64,000 nucleotides of DNA from Cymodocea nodosa (Eukaryota; Streptophyta; Magnoliopsida; Alismatales; Cymodoceaceae): the NCBI GenBank assembly GCA_036874045.1, contig CM072347.1:2916501-2980500 (forward strand). Reading direction: 5' to 3'. Under the pieces are notes generated by a model. The model saw nothing but the letters and a program-made list of their open reading frames with translations, was not told where the DNA came from and did no database searches. Below are positions 36,823-50,500 of this stretch, piece after piece. Both the position numbers and the translations under genes were made by a program. How positions within the stretch are numbered: the first letter of the stretch is position 1; the number at the start of each line of letters is the position of its first letter.

Positions 36823-37937
36823 TTTAGATGCAAGAGAAATGTTGACATGCTCTGACATTTTTTCCCTTCTTTCGGCTGATCGTTGTGAGAAGCAAACACC
36901 TGTGGGCGACAGGACACTCGGCCGAGATAACAGGTGAAATACAGGAAGCCAGGAACCAGGTTGTTGGGATGATCGAGTTACATCATTTAAGTGCTATTGT
37001 TTGATTTGCATCTTTTAGGCAATGTTGATCAGGATTAGTCGGTGGATCTTGAAGAGTTCATGGGTTGGGATGTTTTCCTTATATAATACAATTTATTACG
37101 ATGCTAGACCATAATATAGATCTCCCTTAATTAAATCATGGTATGATATGTGCCTCTGAGCAAAACACCATCATTTTTTTCTTCAACAAACAGGGATCAA
37201 ATTGGAGATTGTGGAGATAATTCACCATCAATTATAATCTACTAAATTATAATTTCTTGACCAATATCCAAGCTTATTTCCCATTTTGTCTTGTTTTTTC
37301 TTGTTAGATTCCCACAACTCACTACAATATGTAGGTTCGTTTTGTTTAAAGAATCTGCCCTAGTTCTCTTGATCCAGGTGGACTCAAGTTCTTGCAGCAA
37401 ATTCTGATGACAAATGCATAGAGTGGTGCCACAATCAGAGTTCTTTATTGTTGAAATGAGAGCATCACCTGATCAACAGTGCTTGATTCCTTTGTCTGTG
37501 ATCATTCTGATCATTTTTAACAAATGGAGCTGTAGAGCTTTATGAAAACCAAGCTATCCAGGAGCATATTTCTTGGAAGAAGGTATTCTGGAGTGCACCA
37601 TAACCTGTTTTTAGTGTTCCTTGAATCTCGAGATGATCCTTTTTTACTAATGCAGTCAGGATCAAAAAAAATTGCAAACATGAAAACCCCATCTTGCACC
37701 AAAGATAAGTCCATGGCACACTAAAAAAAGAACTAGATCTGTTTTCTAGAATCAAAATATCCATGTTATTAAAATACATGCACATTTCACAGAAATATTC
37801 AGACAAGTGATGAATTTATTTGATACAACTTTTACCATGAAAAAGGACTTGATCTGGAACATTCGAACTCCATAATCCACCTTATACCTACCAGATATGG
37901 GATTACATTATTTTATGACAACAATAACCCAAAAACC

Positions 37938-37940
<3 letters not shown>

Positions 37941-37972
<32 letters not shown>

Positions 37973-38150
37973 AAAGACTTGGACCCTAACCATGCAAGAA
38001 GAAGAAGAAGAAAGAGAGAGACCAAAGACTCGGAAGAAAGAAGAAGAAAGAGAGACCAAAGACTTGGACCCTAACCATGCAAGAAGAAGAAAAGAAGAAA
38101 GATAGACCAAAGACTTGGACCCTAACAATGCAAGAAGAAGAATAAAAACA
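37941..38150. repeat. (GA)15 microsatellite plus 51-bp minisatellite
   Basis: (GA)15 occupies 37941-37970. It runs straight into units starting ccaaagactt at 37971, 38022 (shortened), 38056 and 38107. A full unit is 51 bases and includes ggaccctaac(c/a)atgcaaga plus GAA runs. The array lies just past the stop of the C2-domain gene, in its likely 3' untranslated region. Confidence 0.92.
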
Positions 38151-38171
38151 AGTGATTGTGATCCTCCTGCT

Positions 38172-38936
38172 TTACCTAACAGCCATAGTTGGAACCACCA
38201 CTGCACCAGCACCCTCCTCCCTCTCCCCACAAAAACACACTAGTGCTCTACTCCTCTTCCTCTTCCTCCTCCTCCTCCAATCCTCCCCTTCTTCCTCATA
38301 TTCCGACCACGTCATGTTCTCCGCCCCCTCCTCGCCCTCACGCTCCGGTGACAGGTCCGTCCTCCACTTCTCCAGCGTCAGCTCCAGAACCTCCCTCTCC
38401 CCCATCCCACTCCCTCCCATCTCCCTTTCCCCCCATAATCGAAACCTCTCCTTGTTCTTAAATGCGGTGGGTGCACCACCGATATTGTAGTACAGCGGCA
38501 GCGCCGCGTCGAGCAGGGTGAAGGCCAGGTTGAGCATCCCTTGCGGGCGGAGCGAGGTGGGTCTCCGGACCTGCAGCGCGACGAACCGGGTGGAAGAGCC
38601 AGGGTGGAGGGAGGAGACCACGATGCGGACGGTCCCCACGATGGGGTCGTGGCGGAGGAAGCGGAGGCGGCGGTGGAACCCCAGGATGTGGACGGTGATC
38701 GTGGAGGTGTGGGAGAGAAGGAAGGCGTTGTCGACGCGGAAGACGAACCGCTCGTTCCACGACGGGTCGGGGCCGCGAACGGGGGAGAGGCGGGTGGTGA
38801 GCTTGTGGGCGGGGTCGGCCCATGCCACGGCGTAGAGGTGAAGGGTGGTGGGGAGTAGGTCCTGGGCGGAGACGAGGGTCATCTCGAGGAGGTGAAAGGG
38901 GAGGGGGGGCGGGGAGATGGGGCGGAAGAAAACCAT
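38172..38936 (-). CDS. C2-domain protein, SRC2-like
   Basis: A single-exon, 254-codon gene from ATG 38936 to TAA 38172. A C2 domain fills residues 12-140: LLEMTLVSAQDLL is strand 1, HLYAVAWADP and LTTRLSPVRGPDPSWNERF are strands 2-4 (the P-x-W-N-E-x-F box is diagnostic), then HILGFHR, DPIVGTVRI and the closing NLAFTLLD. Plant SRC2-type proteins bind membranes, sometimes with calcium, and are linked to cold and defence signalling. The acidic residues that hold calcium are only partly present, so calcium binding is doubtful. Residues 150-254 are charged and low in structure, with a basic run (RRRRKRKR) near 230. The 5' side is CT-rich on the coding strand. The 3' side runs directly into a minisatellite. 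Confidence 0.88.
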   Translation of the reverse strand: MVFFRPISPPPLPFHLLEMTLVSAQDLLPTTLHLYAVAWADPAHKLTTRLSPVRGPDPSWNERFVFRVDNAFLLSHTSTITVHILGFHRRLRFLRHDPIVGTVRIVVSSLHPGSSTRFVALQVRRPTSLRPQGMLNLAFTLLDAALPLYYNIGGAPTAFKNKERFRLWGEREMGGSGMGEREVLELTLEKWRTDLSPEREGEEGAENMTWSEYEEEGEDWRRRRKRKRSRALVCFCGEREEGAGAVVVPTMAVR

Positions 38937-39249
38937 GACGGCGGACGTGGTGGCGACGGCGGCAGGGGAGGAAGAGGAGGAGGAGGTGGAGGAGGAGGTG
39001 GAGGAACAGGAGGGGTTAAATTTAGGAGGAAGAGTGCACTGGTTACAGCTGAAGGCGAGGGAGATACAGCTGTTGCAGTGGAGTTTCCTTCGCTAATTTT
39101 TGGAATTTTGAATTTATTGGTGAAAAAATTGGTGTCATCTTTGGTAAGTTTTTTTTTGGTAATGATTGTGTATAATTTAAGATTAATTAATTTACTGGTG
39201 ATGGAGTTTTTTTTTTTTTTTTTTTTTGAAATTGAAATAATTAAATAAG

Positions 39250-42130
39250 CTAAATTGCCTCAGAATCTTTTTTAGGGTGTATAATTTAAGATCAATTAAT
39301 TTACTGGTGATGGTGTGATTTTTTTTCTATAAATGATCCAAGAAAATGATTAAATGAATTTATTTTAAACTGAATTAGGTCAGACCACAATGAAGTATTG
39401 GAAAAATGTGTAATAACCCAACCCACTTACCTTTTAACTTAAAACTCATCAGGTAACAATTAATCCATTACAACTCCACCTATTTACACTCTTGGATCTA
39501 AATTTAGATCTAGGAGATTGGTAAATTAGAGTGCTTAGGATTGGTTAATGCATGTCTTAGTTGGAAACTTTTTGTCAAGTGTAGGGTTGGACTTTTGTCA
39601 ACGCAAGTGTAACTATAGGTCACTATTGGAAACTTTTTTGAAGTGTAGGGGTAGACTTTTGTCAAGGGCAAGTAGTAAACTGCCCAATACCTTTGTTGAC
39701 ATTGCTCTCGTGAATGAACTATACTTTTAGAGAAAAGAAAACATTGATCTTGGTGGATGTTCTTGTGACATTGATATATGTTTAATTATGTAGAAGTTTG
39801 TTGGGTTGTTAAGTTTGTGGTCCAACTCCAATCTTATTCTTTTTTGTTAAAAGTATGATCGTAAGGCAATCTCTTTCACATATTTGATTTCAAAATAGAG
39901 TTCATTATTGTTATGACACTTACCTAGAAAATGACAAAAAACATTGGAAAAGAAAATGATAGAAATTTATTTTACCATTTTCTAGGTATTTATGTACCAA
40001 ATGAATTTCTATCATTTTTTACAATTTTCCCTTAGTATATAAGAAATTTTTTCTTTCATTTTCTGACTTTCTGATATTTGAAATTGATAAAAAATAAAGA
40101 AAAAGAAAATATAAATTATCAAAGAATATATTAACAATATGTAATTTTCATATAGAAATTATTTGTATTTAATAGATAAGAATTGATATTATGAGAGATA
40201 TGTGGAATAATAAAGATATGTAAAATGTATTTTATGTTGTAACAATTATCACAAATGACTCTATCTTATATTATCTATAACAAATTTTGTTATTTTCTAT
40301 CTTACAGATAAATACAAAAAATATTTAATTTATTAATTTCAATATTTTTATTTTGTAAATAAATAAATATATTTTATATTCTATAATTTTCCATCATTTT
40401 CTATTATGTGAACAAATACAAATCTTATGATTTATATACATTCATTTAACATCCATCAATAGTTAAACTTGAATTTAAAATAAATAAACTTGAATACTTA
40501 AGTCATAACTTTACCTCTCTTGACGTAGCAATGATTTGGAATTTCCTTTGATTCCTATAACCGTAAAAAATTACTTCACTCACTAATGACTCTTGTGTGA
40601 GGATAGAAATGAGACACATAAAATTGGTATATATTCGTCTATGTTGAATTTAGAAATAAATGAACATATGATATTACTTTGCTTGAATTCAAAAATCATA
40701 TGTTGAACAAGTTTACTTGTCAATAACGTAAAAGCATCTTCCCTTACATTTATATTAAGAAATAAAGGAAGCATAGACATCAATAGCAAAAATGAAGTTA
40801 TAGGTATTTGTCATAAGATATAAGATACATAACTTAAATGTGTACATTAGAGAATTATAATTCAAAATTGTCAAAGTTGATTGAATTATAATTTTTTGAT
40901 ATATCTACAATTAAATTTTTTACTACAAATACTAACAGTCACATTGTTATATTCAAAGTGATTTTATCCTTCATGATTTATTTGTACATTTAGGTGAGGT
41001 TGTGCATTTGAAATTGAATAAAAATGAATTTAAATTCTATTTAATTTCAGAATAACGGATGTTAGTATATTTGAAATTTAAATTTTGAAAAGAAATGAAA
41101 TTTTAGATTACAATGTAAATATAAAAATGTGAATTTTAGGAAGTGTGAAATTCATTTCTATCTTAAGAAATTTTTTGTGTACTTTAATTATTGATAAAGG
41201 ACATATAAACATTTAATAATATAATTATATATCATGTCAATTGATTAATATAATAAATTTACTAATTAATTATATTTTATTAATTACATAAAATATTTAA
41301 TTAAATAATTACTTAAATTAATTAATTAAAGATAATTATATTATATTATTATCATACATAAATATAAATTCTAATTTTGTGTAATTTTTATATTATACGC
41401 AAATACCTGAATTTTAATTTTTATCTAATTTTTGAACATGCACAAATATCTATATTTTAAATTCTATTTTCATTTATAAAATTTAAATTCAATTAGAATT
41501 CCAATTCTTTAAAATTTTAATTCTATGCACACAAACAGATCTTTAGAAACTAAAAAAAAAAGAAAATTAGGAATTAAAAAAAGGTTATAAAAAATGAAGA
41601 GTAAAGAAAAATACTTTTCTTTTCTCTACACATATATTTTCATATATAAGGTTTTATACATCGATAAAATTAAACTTTCATTTTGGTCAAATTTTATGCA
41701 CACTAACAATATTCTAATAGAATTCAACGATTTTTCTTTTTAAATTCCATTAAACGCTAAACCACCCCCACCCCCATGATCTCCTCCATTAACACACCTT
41801 ACCAAGGTTGAACTTCTCCACCATTATCCAACATTTGGGCCTTCATTGGGAACATGCCCTTCTTTCACACCATTCATCAGTCTATTTGATTTGATGTGGC
41901 ATTTAAGAAAAGGTATGTGCTAAATGGAGGTAAAGGTTGTGATAAGATCCTTTGCACCCACTGAAATGTGCTATACAAATGTCATGTGAATAAGCAGAAA
42001 AAGAAGCATATACACAATTGTCATGTAAATACAATTTGTTAATTTGAATGTTATGTAAATTTAACTTTATATAATTTTCATTTTATTTTTCAAATTTTAA
42101 TCGTTTTCCTTCTTCTTTTTATTTCTATTT
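39250..42130. other. AT-rich intergenic DNA with small repeats
   Basis: A 65-base-spaced direct repeat (ttggaaactttt...acttttgtcaa) starts at 39561 and 39626. An inverted repeat pairs 39953-39971 with 40001-40020 (aaatgatagaaatt/aatttctatcattt). 41000-41560 is an A/T-rich stretch with many foldbacks of MITE type. No gene is recognised. Confidence 0.5.
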
Positions 42131-42139
42131 TTATTTTTC

Positions 42140-42253
42140 TCTTCTCATTCTTCGGATGCAAAAAGGGATACATTTGGACTCTCCTTGCCCCCGTCAACGC
42201 TGCACTCGATCACCCAACCTCCGACCAGTCTCGGCCTCGTTCCGTCCCATCAG
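42140..42253 (+). other. Probable 5' leader exon of the V-ATPase G gene
   Basis: A CT/GC-rich block ends at CCCATCAG/GTACTC. A matching 3' splice site, CTTTTGTAG/GGTAG, lies at 44705, just before the ATG at 44711. This would give a 2.45-kb leader intron. The start is approximate; the link to the gene is inferred from order and strand. Confidence 0.55.
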
Positions 42254-42701
42254 GTACTCCCGATCACGGATCTGCTTCCTTTTCTTCGGTTTTGACTTGT
42301 TGCTCACCAGATCTCATCGATGTCCGACGTTCCTGGGAATCTTTGATATCATCTTCCTTGCGTTTTTACAGAAGGGAACTTTTTAATCGTCAATCATGAG
42401 GCTCACTTCTTCTTTACGGGAAGAAGGAAGAGTTCTGTTTGACGCTCGGTTCTTGTGTCATTGTTTTCTTACCAAATGCCAATTGTTTGTATGGGTCGTT
42501 GCTTACTCTTTTGAATTGGTTAGGTGTTTGCGTAAATGCACGGACAATGTCGGTGAATATTGCAGAAGAAGTAGCGATTTTTTGTGTCATCTCCAATGAT
42601 TCGGTCTACTTTTTTTGGATTTGTTTTGCTTGATGAAATCCCGTTGTTGTATCGAGTTATGTATGAGAAATCTTGTGTGGCTTGTGATTTTATAGGTTAT
42701 A

Positions 42702-42725
42702 ATATATATATATATATATATATAT
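42702..42725. repeat. (AT)12 microsatellite
   Basis: Uninterrupted alternating AT within the putative leader intron of the V-ATPase G gene. Confidence 0.95.
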
Positions 42726-44710
42726 GTTTGTAATCATCCTCAACCTAATAGTTTGGATTTAATCATGGATGTGAGATCTGATCGATGTCATCGATTAGTT
42801 GTACATTTCAAAACTACATTATTGTACGAGTCAGTTATTAAAGCCAGTACTGCCTATATAAGTTTGTCGGCATCTACGTGTGTATCTTGTTCTAACCGGA
42901 TCCTTGCTGGATTAATATCAGATCTAGCAAGGATCCACACATCTTTTAAGTGTTAAATCTTATGTTTAAGTCTGTTTAGATGTTACTGCTTATGTATCAT
43001 TGTTGTTAGGATGCTATTCTTATTTATTATACTGTTGTTGTTTGTCATTTGACGTGCATTCGAACGTTATTTTGGAATTATCTGAGTTAAGAACACATTT
43101 ATGTATGTATTGTTGCATTTTATAGTATGTGACATTAATCGTAATAATGCTATTTTTTAAAATTTTTTTTGAATGGCTCATGGGAACCCAAGCTTAATAA
43201 CTATGATATGAGTCTGTTCCACGACCAAATACTTTAGAAGATTCATAAATTGGATATCTTGGAATCATCAAATGGGATTTGACTGACATGCTGTGTTCTG
43301 GAATCCTTGCAAACTAGAGTTTGAAGTTCGTATATTGAAGAGCTTGAATTTGTCTTCAATTATTTTAAAGAAAATGATGACTGAAGGAGGTGCTTAGCGT
43401 GTCATTTCTATCTCAAAAACATAGAAAAATAAGGAGTCTAAGAGCTCATGTGTCCTTAGAATTCATGTATTAATCTTCTATTTTTTCTTCTAATCTCCTT
43501 TCCAAATTTTATTAGAATGGGACATCTTAGGTAGGTTAGAATAGGATTAATATTCTTGTTTGGGTTTTGAAAATTCAAGTCATGTTTGAAGTAAATTAGC
43601 TTGTCATATAATGTGATAGAATAACTTAATTAGACCATTTTGGTCAAATAATAGTTAAGGTTCAGTGAGGATAGAATTAGTCTTGACAATTTTTGACTCT
43701 GTTGTCGAGGTGTCAATCTTGTAAGGCACCATGGGTCGATAAGGCACCATGACCTCACCTTATTCCTTTGGATCAATTTTCAATATTTGGACAACTTTCT
43801 CACCTTTGTGAAGGTGTGTCTTAAATTGGTAATCAGGTTTAAAAATCTGGTTAGTCTTGATACAAAATGCTAACTATGGAACATCTTTTGTCATCCTCAA
43901 AACTTCCAATCCTCCCTTCTAGTCAACCAAGGCTGCTTGTTGCACCTTTTGGTCTTCCATAGCAATTCCACTGCCATATTCTTCTACAGTGATGTCCATC
44001 GTTACCATCATCACCTTGTTGTCCCGTCGCCATCTTGCCATTGTCTAGATGATCTCCAACAATAGTCTAAGTGTCCAAGAAGTGTGTTTATCTTCTAGGG
44101 TATTTTGTTTTTTTTCTTTATTTGCAAATTTTTTTCTGATTTGTGTATTTTCATTTTCATTTTTTTTTTTCTTGACCATATGTGATATTTATCTTGCTTT
44201 TTTTTTTTTAAACTTGTCATTGATATATATTTCTTTATTTTATTAATAATTTGGTCACATATTAATGCATTATATGGTTAGATATTTAATGTTATTTATA
44301 ATATTTTCTGCATGAATTTTAATATTACCAATAATCAATCATAATTTCATTAAAATATAAAAGAAATGATAAATGCAACAACACAATTATTTGGCACGAT
44401 TAGTATATGACGTGGCCTGATTGACTAGCTTAAATGAAATAGAATAGCTGCTTTGCTTATGTACCGTTCCAGTTCATTGGTGCTAGGAAACAGGGGTTAA
44501 AATTTTCTGATTTTATTCGAAATCCAACAGGGGTGAAATTGTTTAGTGGTCAATTTAGCCTTACCGAACATCAGCAATGACTTCAATGTCATTTATTGGC
44601 ATCTATCACTGTTTACTTGATTGAATGTTGTCTTTCATACTGCAGTTACATTTGCCGTGTCATCCTTTGAGAACAACTTCATATGACCACTGCTTGCTTT
44701 TGTAGGGTAG

Positions 44711-45618
44711 ATGGATGTCAATAGACGTCAAGGTGGAATTCAGGCTTTGTTAGCTGCAGAGCAAGATGCCCAACAAATTGTTGGTGCTGCTAGAAATGGT
44801 ATGGACAATTTTCGTAATGAGTTTTCTCTCCTGTAATACGTGAAAGGAGATGTTTATAACTGTATATGCCTGATGCTTGGAAGTGGCTTCACCTTTTTTA
44901 AAAGACCATATATGCATTGATTAGCAAAACAAAGATGGTATGTAACTGTACGCAAACAAGTCACCATCTTTCAAAAAAATGCTTGGGCGCTTAAGTACCG
45001 TCCTCGACAACATTGGTCCTTGTTGATGTCCAAAATTATGAACTTAACAAGAACAAAACTGCCTTTAAAAAAAAAGAATAAAACTAGGCTAAATGTAACT
45101 TGGTACTTGACCTATTTTTCCTAATGTGCAACATGGCCTATGTGACAAAATTGCACATAATTTCAGGAATGCTGACTGCAGAAAAAGAACATAAATTAGT
45201 AATGGAAGTTTGGTGTACTGTTTAATCATTATTCTGTATTTGAATTATGATTTCTCTTTTCACAAGTCCAGAAAAACTGGCAAGGTTAAAGCGGGCTAAG
45301 GATGAGGCTGAGAAGGAGATTGTGGAGTATCGTGCTCATATGGAAGCTGCGTTTCAGCGCAAGGTCGCAGAGGTAAAGAAAGCATACCAGTTTAGAAAGC
45401 ACTACAGAAATAAACAAGGTATTGCTGTACCTGCAATTTGCTTATTTTGTTTGGATCCTTCTTAAATCTTAAAGAGCAGTGGAGACACGGGTGCAAATGT
45501 TAAGCGTCTTGAAAATGAAACCGAGGCAAAAATCCAACACCTGAAATCGGAAGCTGGAAGGCTGTCCAACGAAGTGGGGCAGATGCTGTTGACGTATGTG
45601 ACCACCGTCAAGAACTAA
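44711..45618 (+). CDS. VHA-G: V-type H+-ATPase subunit G, three coding exons
   Basis: Exons 44711-44798, 45272-45372 and 45475-45618 join in phase to 110 residues, the exact usual length of plant subunit G. The protein starts [20 protein letters not shown] and continues with [17 protein letters not shown] and [14 protein letters not shown] to a TYVTTVKN end, all hallmark sequences of the family. It is almost entirely a charged alpha helix. Subunit G pairs with subunit E to form the peripheral stalks that hold the V1 head to the membrane part of the vacuolar proton pump. The third exon uses acceptor TTAAAG/AGC, which has a weak pyrimidine tract but is fixed by the conserved SSGDTGANV reading. 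Introns are 473 and 102 bases. Confidence 0.95.
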
Positions 45619-47500
45619 GTTGTGGTTTCGGCAGGTACAACAGTATTTGCCTCCATCCACCTTAGTTGATTGTTTTGAAGTGAGAAACGCATGGCAATTG
45701 GCTACCCTCTCTTCTCGCTAGTCATAAAGAAAACATTATTTTTTATGGTTATTGTGGGTATGAATAATGCAGAAGCCGCTGTCCAAGGAGATCTACGGGA
45801 GTTTCAAATCTTGTATGAATAGATCGTACTCACCACTAAAAAACCGTTCATTTAGCTTTGTCGGCCGTGTTTGAATATGGAATTTCTCCACTTCTTTTCT
45901 ATTTCCTATTGTTGGGATATTACAGTTTTACTTGTTGCATACACTCTTGAGATGTGGAATGAAAGAAATCCTGGGTAGAACAATCATCGGAAAGAAGTAC
46001 ATTAGTCCATTTAGGGAGTGGAGATTTGACAGGTAACATTTAGGGGAGTGGATGATCCAAAAGCTGACTATGATGATCAGCAACAATAGAGAATCAGAAA
46101 GAATATTAGTAGAAAACTACATTAGGAGTGTTTTGTAATAGGGCACTTTTAAAATTAGAAGGAAAACAACTTTCTATGACATCCATGCACCTGGTTATAC
46201 CATATAGCGTAAAAGTGTTGGATTGTCAAACGTGAATGTGTAAAAAAAAAAAGAAAGAATTGAAGTGACAAAGATAAGAATATTGTGATGAATGAGAAGT
46301 AACAGCGTAGAAGAAGTTTTGATTCCGTTTGAAATGAGGGAATTATTATGGATAAATTAAGAAAAAAAAAGCCTTTCATGGTTTTTGATCATATTCATCT
46401 AAAGAGTGTGACGGTAATTTTAACTTTTTTGACATTTGTGTATTACAGAAAGTTTGAAAAGTGGTTTACCTTCCATTGTAAAAAATTTAAAATGTCTTAA
46501 ACTTCATCTCCTTTTCTTTCGGAAAACTTAAAGGAATCTTGTGTAACCCTCCCTCTCTCGGTTGACATTCTTGCTCACGTGACTTCTCCTTTTGTTTGAT
46601 CTTCCCTCTCGTGCAACTCTCTTCTTATTTGACGTCTTCTTTCACGTGACTTGACTTCTTTTGTGTGATCTTTCTTTTAAAATTAGGGTTAGGTTGTAAG
46701 TAGATTTCAATATACTATTTTTATAAATAATATATCAAAGAATTCTAGATTTAGCTTCCATATAGAAATTAATATACCATTTTATAAATAGTCTGTTGAA
46801 TTTGAAAATAATTTGATATATCAATATACAAAATAATGTCAATTTCAAATTCATTTAAATTCTAAAATAAGTACGAAATGTTGGAGAAGAAAATTCATGC
46901 ATAATTTCAAACAAGTTACACAACCCTTCAAATTAAAAGTCCAACCGAAGACAAGAAATTAATCAAATTTATGTAGCTTATTAAAATCATGTGATTTGCA
47001 ACTTCTCAGTGAAATTCAAATCATAATCACTGCATCTTCCTATTGATTTCTGAAAGGATCCATTTTCACCGTAGACAATTGTAATACTTTTTATTATGAT
47101 TGTTTAAAATAATACATTAAATTTGATTTCTATATATCATTTAATAAAGTTAAATATGTAGATTTATAAGAAAAACAATGACATGACCGAAAACAATGAG
47201 ACGAGATGAAATAGCATAATTCACAGAGAGGTAAAACGACATACCAAAAACAAATTCGGTGTGTTGTTTTTAGACATTCATAAGTGCCTATCTTGACATT
47301 TTTCTTCTCTTTCAGAAACAAAATTTATGTTGGTACATTGATGCCCTACCGCCTCTCATCCAGAGGAAAAAGTTAAGAAGAAGAGATCAGATACTTGGGG
47401 ATAGCTAAAATCTGGCTATGGCCGTAGTTATGCAGATTGCACCGGGAACACGAAAACAACAATCATAGAATGACCAAGGCCAGAGGATAAGATGTAGAAG
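45619..47500. other. 3' region of V-ATPase G and intergenic DNA
   Basis: 45619 to about 45850 is probably 3' untranslated sequence. The remainder, to the FANCL stop, is AT-rich; 46550-46680 holds repeated gtgacttctcctttt/gatcttccctc phrases. No gene is seen. Confidence 0.5.
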
Positions 47501-47514
47501 CATGGTGGTATTGA

Positions 47515-50500
47515 TCATTCGTTGCTATTTACCTTCACTGCAACTGGGTCAGAACAGTACGGACAACTTCCAAATAGAACGTTGAATGACCTGCAAGAGC
47601 AGCACTTCATATATCAACCAGTTGTGATCCTAAATTCAGGTTATAGGAACTGCACATATGTAAGATAAAGATTATATCCTGAGAAGTTCATGATAAGAAA
47701 CAAAGAAAAATGTCTATACAGCTGGAACATACTGCCTGGTTGTTGTGATAGACCGCAGCCAATCTCTCAGGCATACAGTGTGAAATACTTTATTGCAGCT
47801 AGAATTATCACAGGTGTAGTCTGGAGAATTCCCACTCCTGGCTTCAGTTTCACCGTCTTCAACAAATGCAAAATATAAACAGCCCAATTACATAGAAACG
47901 CAAGAACCTAAGATAAAATAATGATACCAACCGACTGGTAAGAAACGAGCATAACAAATGCCACATTCAATTTCCTTGTCTTCCTCAATTTCCATATGAG
48001 GAGGCCCAGGCAAGGTAATTTCCAGCAAAGTCGCAAGGTTTTCAGGAAATGAACTATCTTGCTTCCTACATAACAAGTCAACATGATAAGGTACACCATG
48101 TGGATGAAGCCAGGAAAATTAAGAACAAAAAAATTTTCCAAAAACTGAAAGAGTATGTGATATCTTCACCACATTATTTATCATATTCAAACGGAAATGT
48201 AAACCTAGTCTGATGCCTAGGCAATGATCAGTACGAAGACAACAAAAAGGGCAATGATCAGTGTTGGTGAGGTGTACACAACAATACATGCATCTTCCAG
48301 ATACTCTAGAAGGCGATAGAAGAAATGTAAGTGTGGCAAGTTGTTACATATAACACACAAAGGAATATTCTCGCTCACGTATGCATCGGCCATTCATGTG
48401 TATTAACATTGCCCACACGATGAGCAAGGGTGGGCGAGAGAGAGCTCGTCCTGGAAGGTGAAGAAATGTGTACCTGAGGGGCTTTGTTAGACCACCAGCT
48501 ATTTGGTTAGCAGCAGAGATGTGGGACACTTCTAGATGCCAACGTGTAACGTGATCATGTGGATGAAGTGCGCATGTATATCAATGTCATTCATGCGAGA
48601 ATGTGACATTGGATTAGAAGCAAGACAGATGCATTACCAATTTGCCATTGTCACACCATATCAGTGAAGGCGAGAACTGAGGTAGGTATACCAAGCTCAT
48701 TGAGTAGCATTCAAAGCCATAATAGCTCGTAGGCAGCAAGTGCAAGGTTTCAATGGCATACTTCAGTGCTTGAGCTGAGAGACAGATGACTGCTTCTTAG
48801 AGCTAGCTCCACAATATAATGCTGGGTCCAAGGAAGACGCAATGGCCCATATGAGTGTTGATCATCAATGTCATTGGCCCAATCGACATCACTAAAATAT
48901 TCAATGTGTGTGGAATGAAAACATCAATAAACGGTGAATTTCAAGTAATGCATGATGTTCTTAACTGCCACAAATTTCCCAGAAGTACGTTCTGACATGA
49001 ATTGGCAAACTTTGTTCACTGAAAATATGATATTCGGATGTGTGAAAGTGAGACATTGAAGCACTCCAACCACACTGCGAAATTCACTTGGGTTGGGCAA
49101 TGAATCACCAGACAAATTTGGATAGTTTTGTAGGAGGAAATGGGTATTTTGCAGGCTTCATGCCATCAAGCTTGAATTGATGAAACAGATCAGTAAGGTA
49201 CTTTGATCGATAAAGATGAAGAGAGGAATTGGCATGATGATCTTCAACCCTTAGGAAGTAAATGAAAGTCACTAAGATTACACACCCAAAGGACGAAGCC
49301 ATGGACTAGATTAGTTTCTGAATGGCAGTGGGAAAAGGGCAAAGTGATGATCATATCTTAACACAAACTAATAGTAGTAAGGTGGCCTAAGAGGCTAAGA
49401 TGTGTGCTTGATGAACAGAAATATATAACATTTGGGATCGACAAATCCCTGTTGCAGTAGAAGCAGGCACAAAGGATTGAACCGAGCTTAAGGAGCTATG
49501 TTGAGGCCATAGAGTGATTTGTCTAGCTTGCAAACAAATTTTGGATGTTGAGGATGCATGAAGCCCCATGTTTTTTTCATATAAATCACCTCACCAAGGC
49601 CACCATGGTGGAAAGTGTTGTCTTTCTGATGTTGAGTTGATGCATTGGCCATACTAAGAGAATGCATGGCCAAAAGTGATGGTTATAGGCTTACCAATGG
49701 GATTGAATGCCTCCATATAATTATCTCATGACCATATTGCTGTGTAACCTTGTGCCACTAAACAATCTTTGAATCACTTAGTGGAACCATGTGTATGTTC
49801 TTTACAACAACAATAATTTGAACCATAATCTCATTATGTGACATTATATGCATGAATCATTTTCTTCAAAATATTTTTATCTATTGCCAAGTCTTTAGTT
49901 AAATTATATAAATTCAAATCTTTTCTTATAATATCTAACTAAATAGTTTTAGGCTTCTCTATTTCTTTTAATTTCTTTTGAATTAATTAAATCTCCTATT
50001 TTCATTGGTGCATTCCTTGATCTCTCAAGAATATGATTAAGTCATCTGAATTGATTTTCTCTAGGTGCAATTCCCACTTTATTTCTAATAAAATTGTTTT
50101 TAAGTTTATCCCTTATAATATTACCACTCATCCATTTAAGCATATACATCTTAGCAATGTCAACTTTTTACATATAATTATGCTGTGTAGCCCAATAATC
50201 TGAGCCATAAAGTATAGGAGTGAATACAATTTTATAAAATTTTTCTTTTAATTTTAAGAATATCTTTTTATTATATAACAATCTAGAAGTATTTCTCTAC
50301 TTCATTTATCCTATAGTTAAATCCTATGAATAACATCTACTATAATTTTACCATTACTAATTATAAATCTAAAGTATTTAAAAGTCTTACTTTTATGAAA
50401 CTTATGACAACATTGTTATTCATATTTTCGTTAAACTTATATTCCATATATTTTATTTTTGACCTACTTAATCTAAATCCTTTAGACTTTAAAGTGTCTT

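Noticed and set aside
38518-39248. Several plus-strand frames of 105-118 codons rich in Gly and Arg
   Set aside because: They are antisense to the C2-domain gene and its CT-rich leader.
42396-42633. Short frames after the V-ATPase leader exon
   Set aside because: They lie within the inferred leader intron; no conserved sequence is visible.
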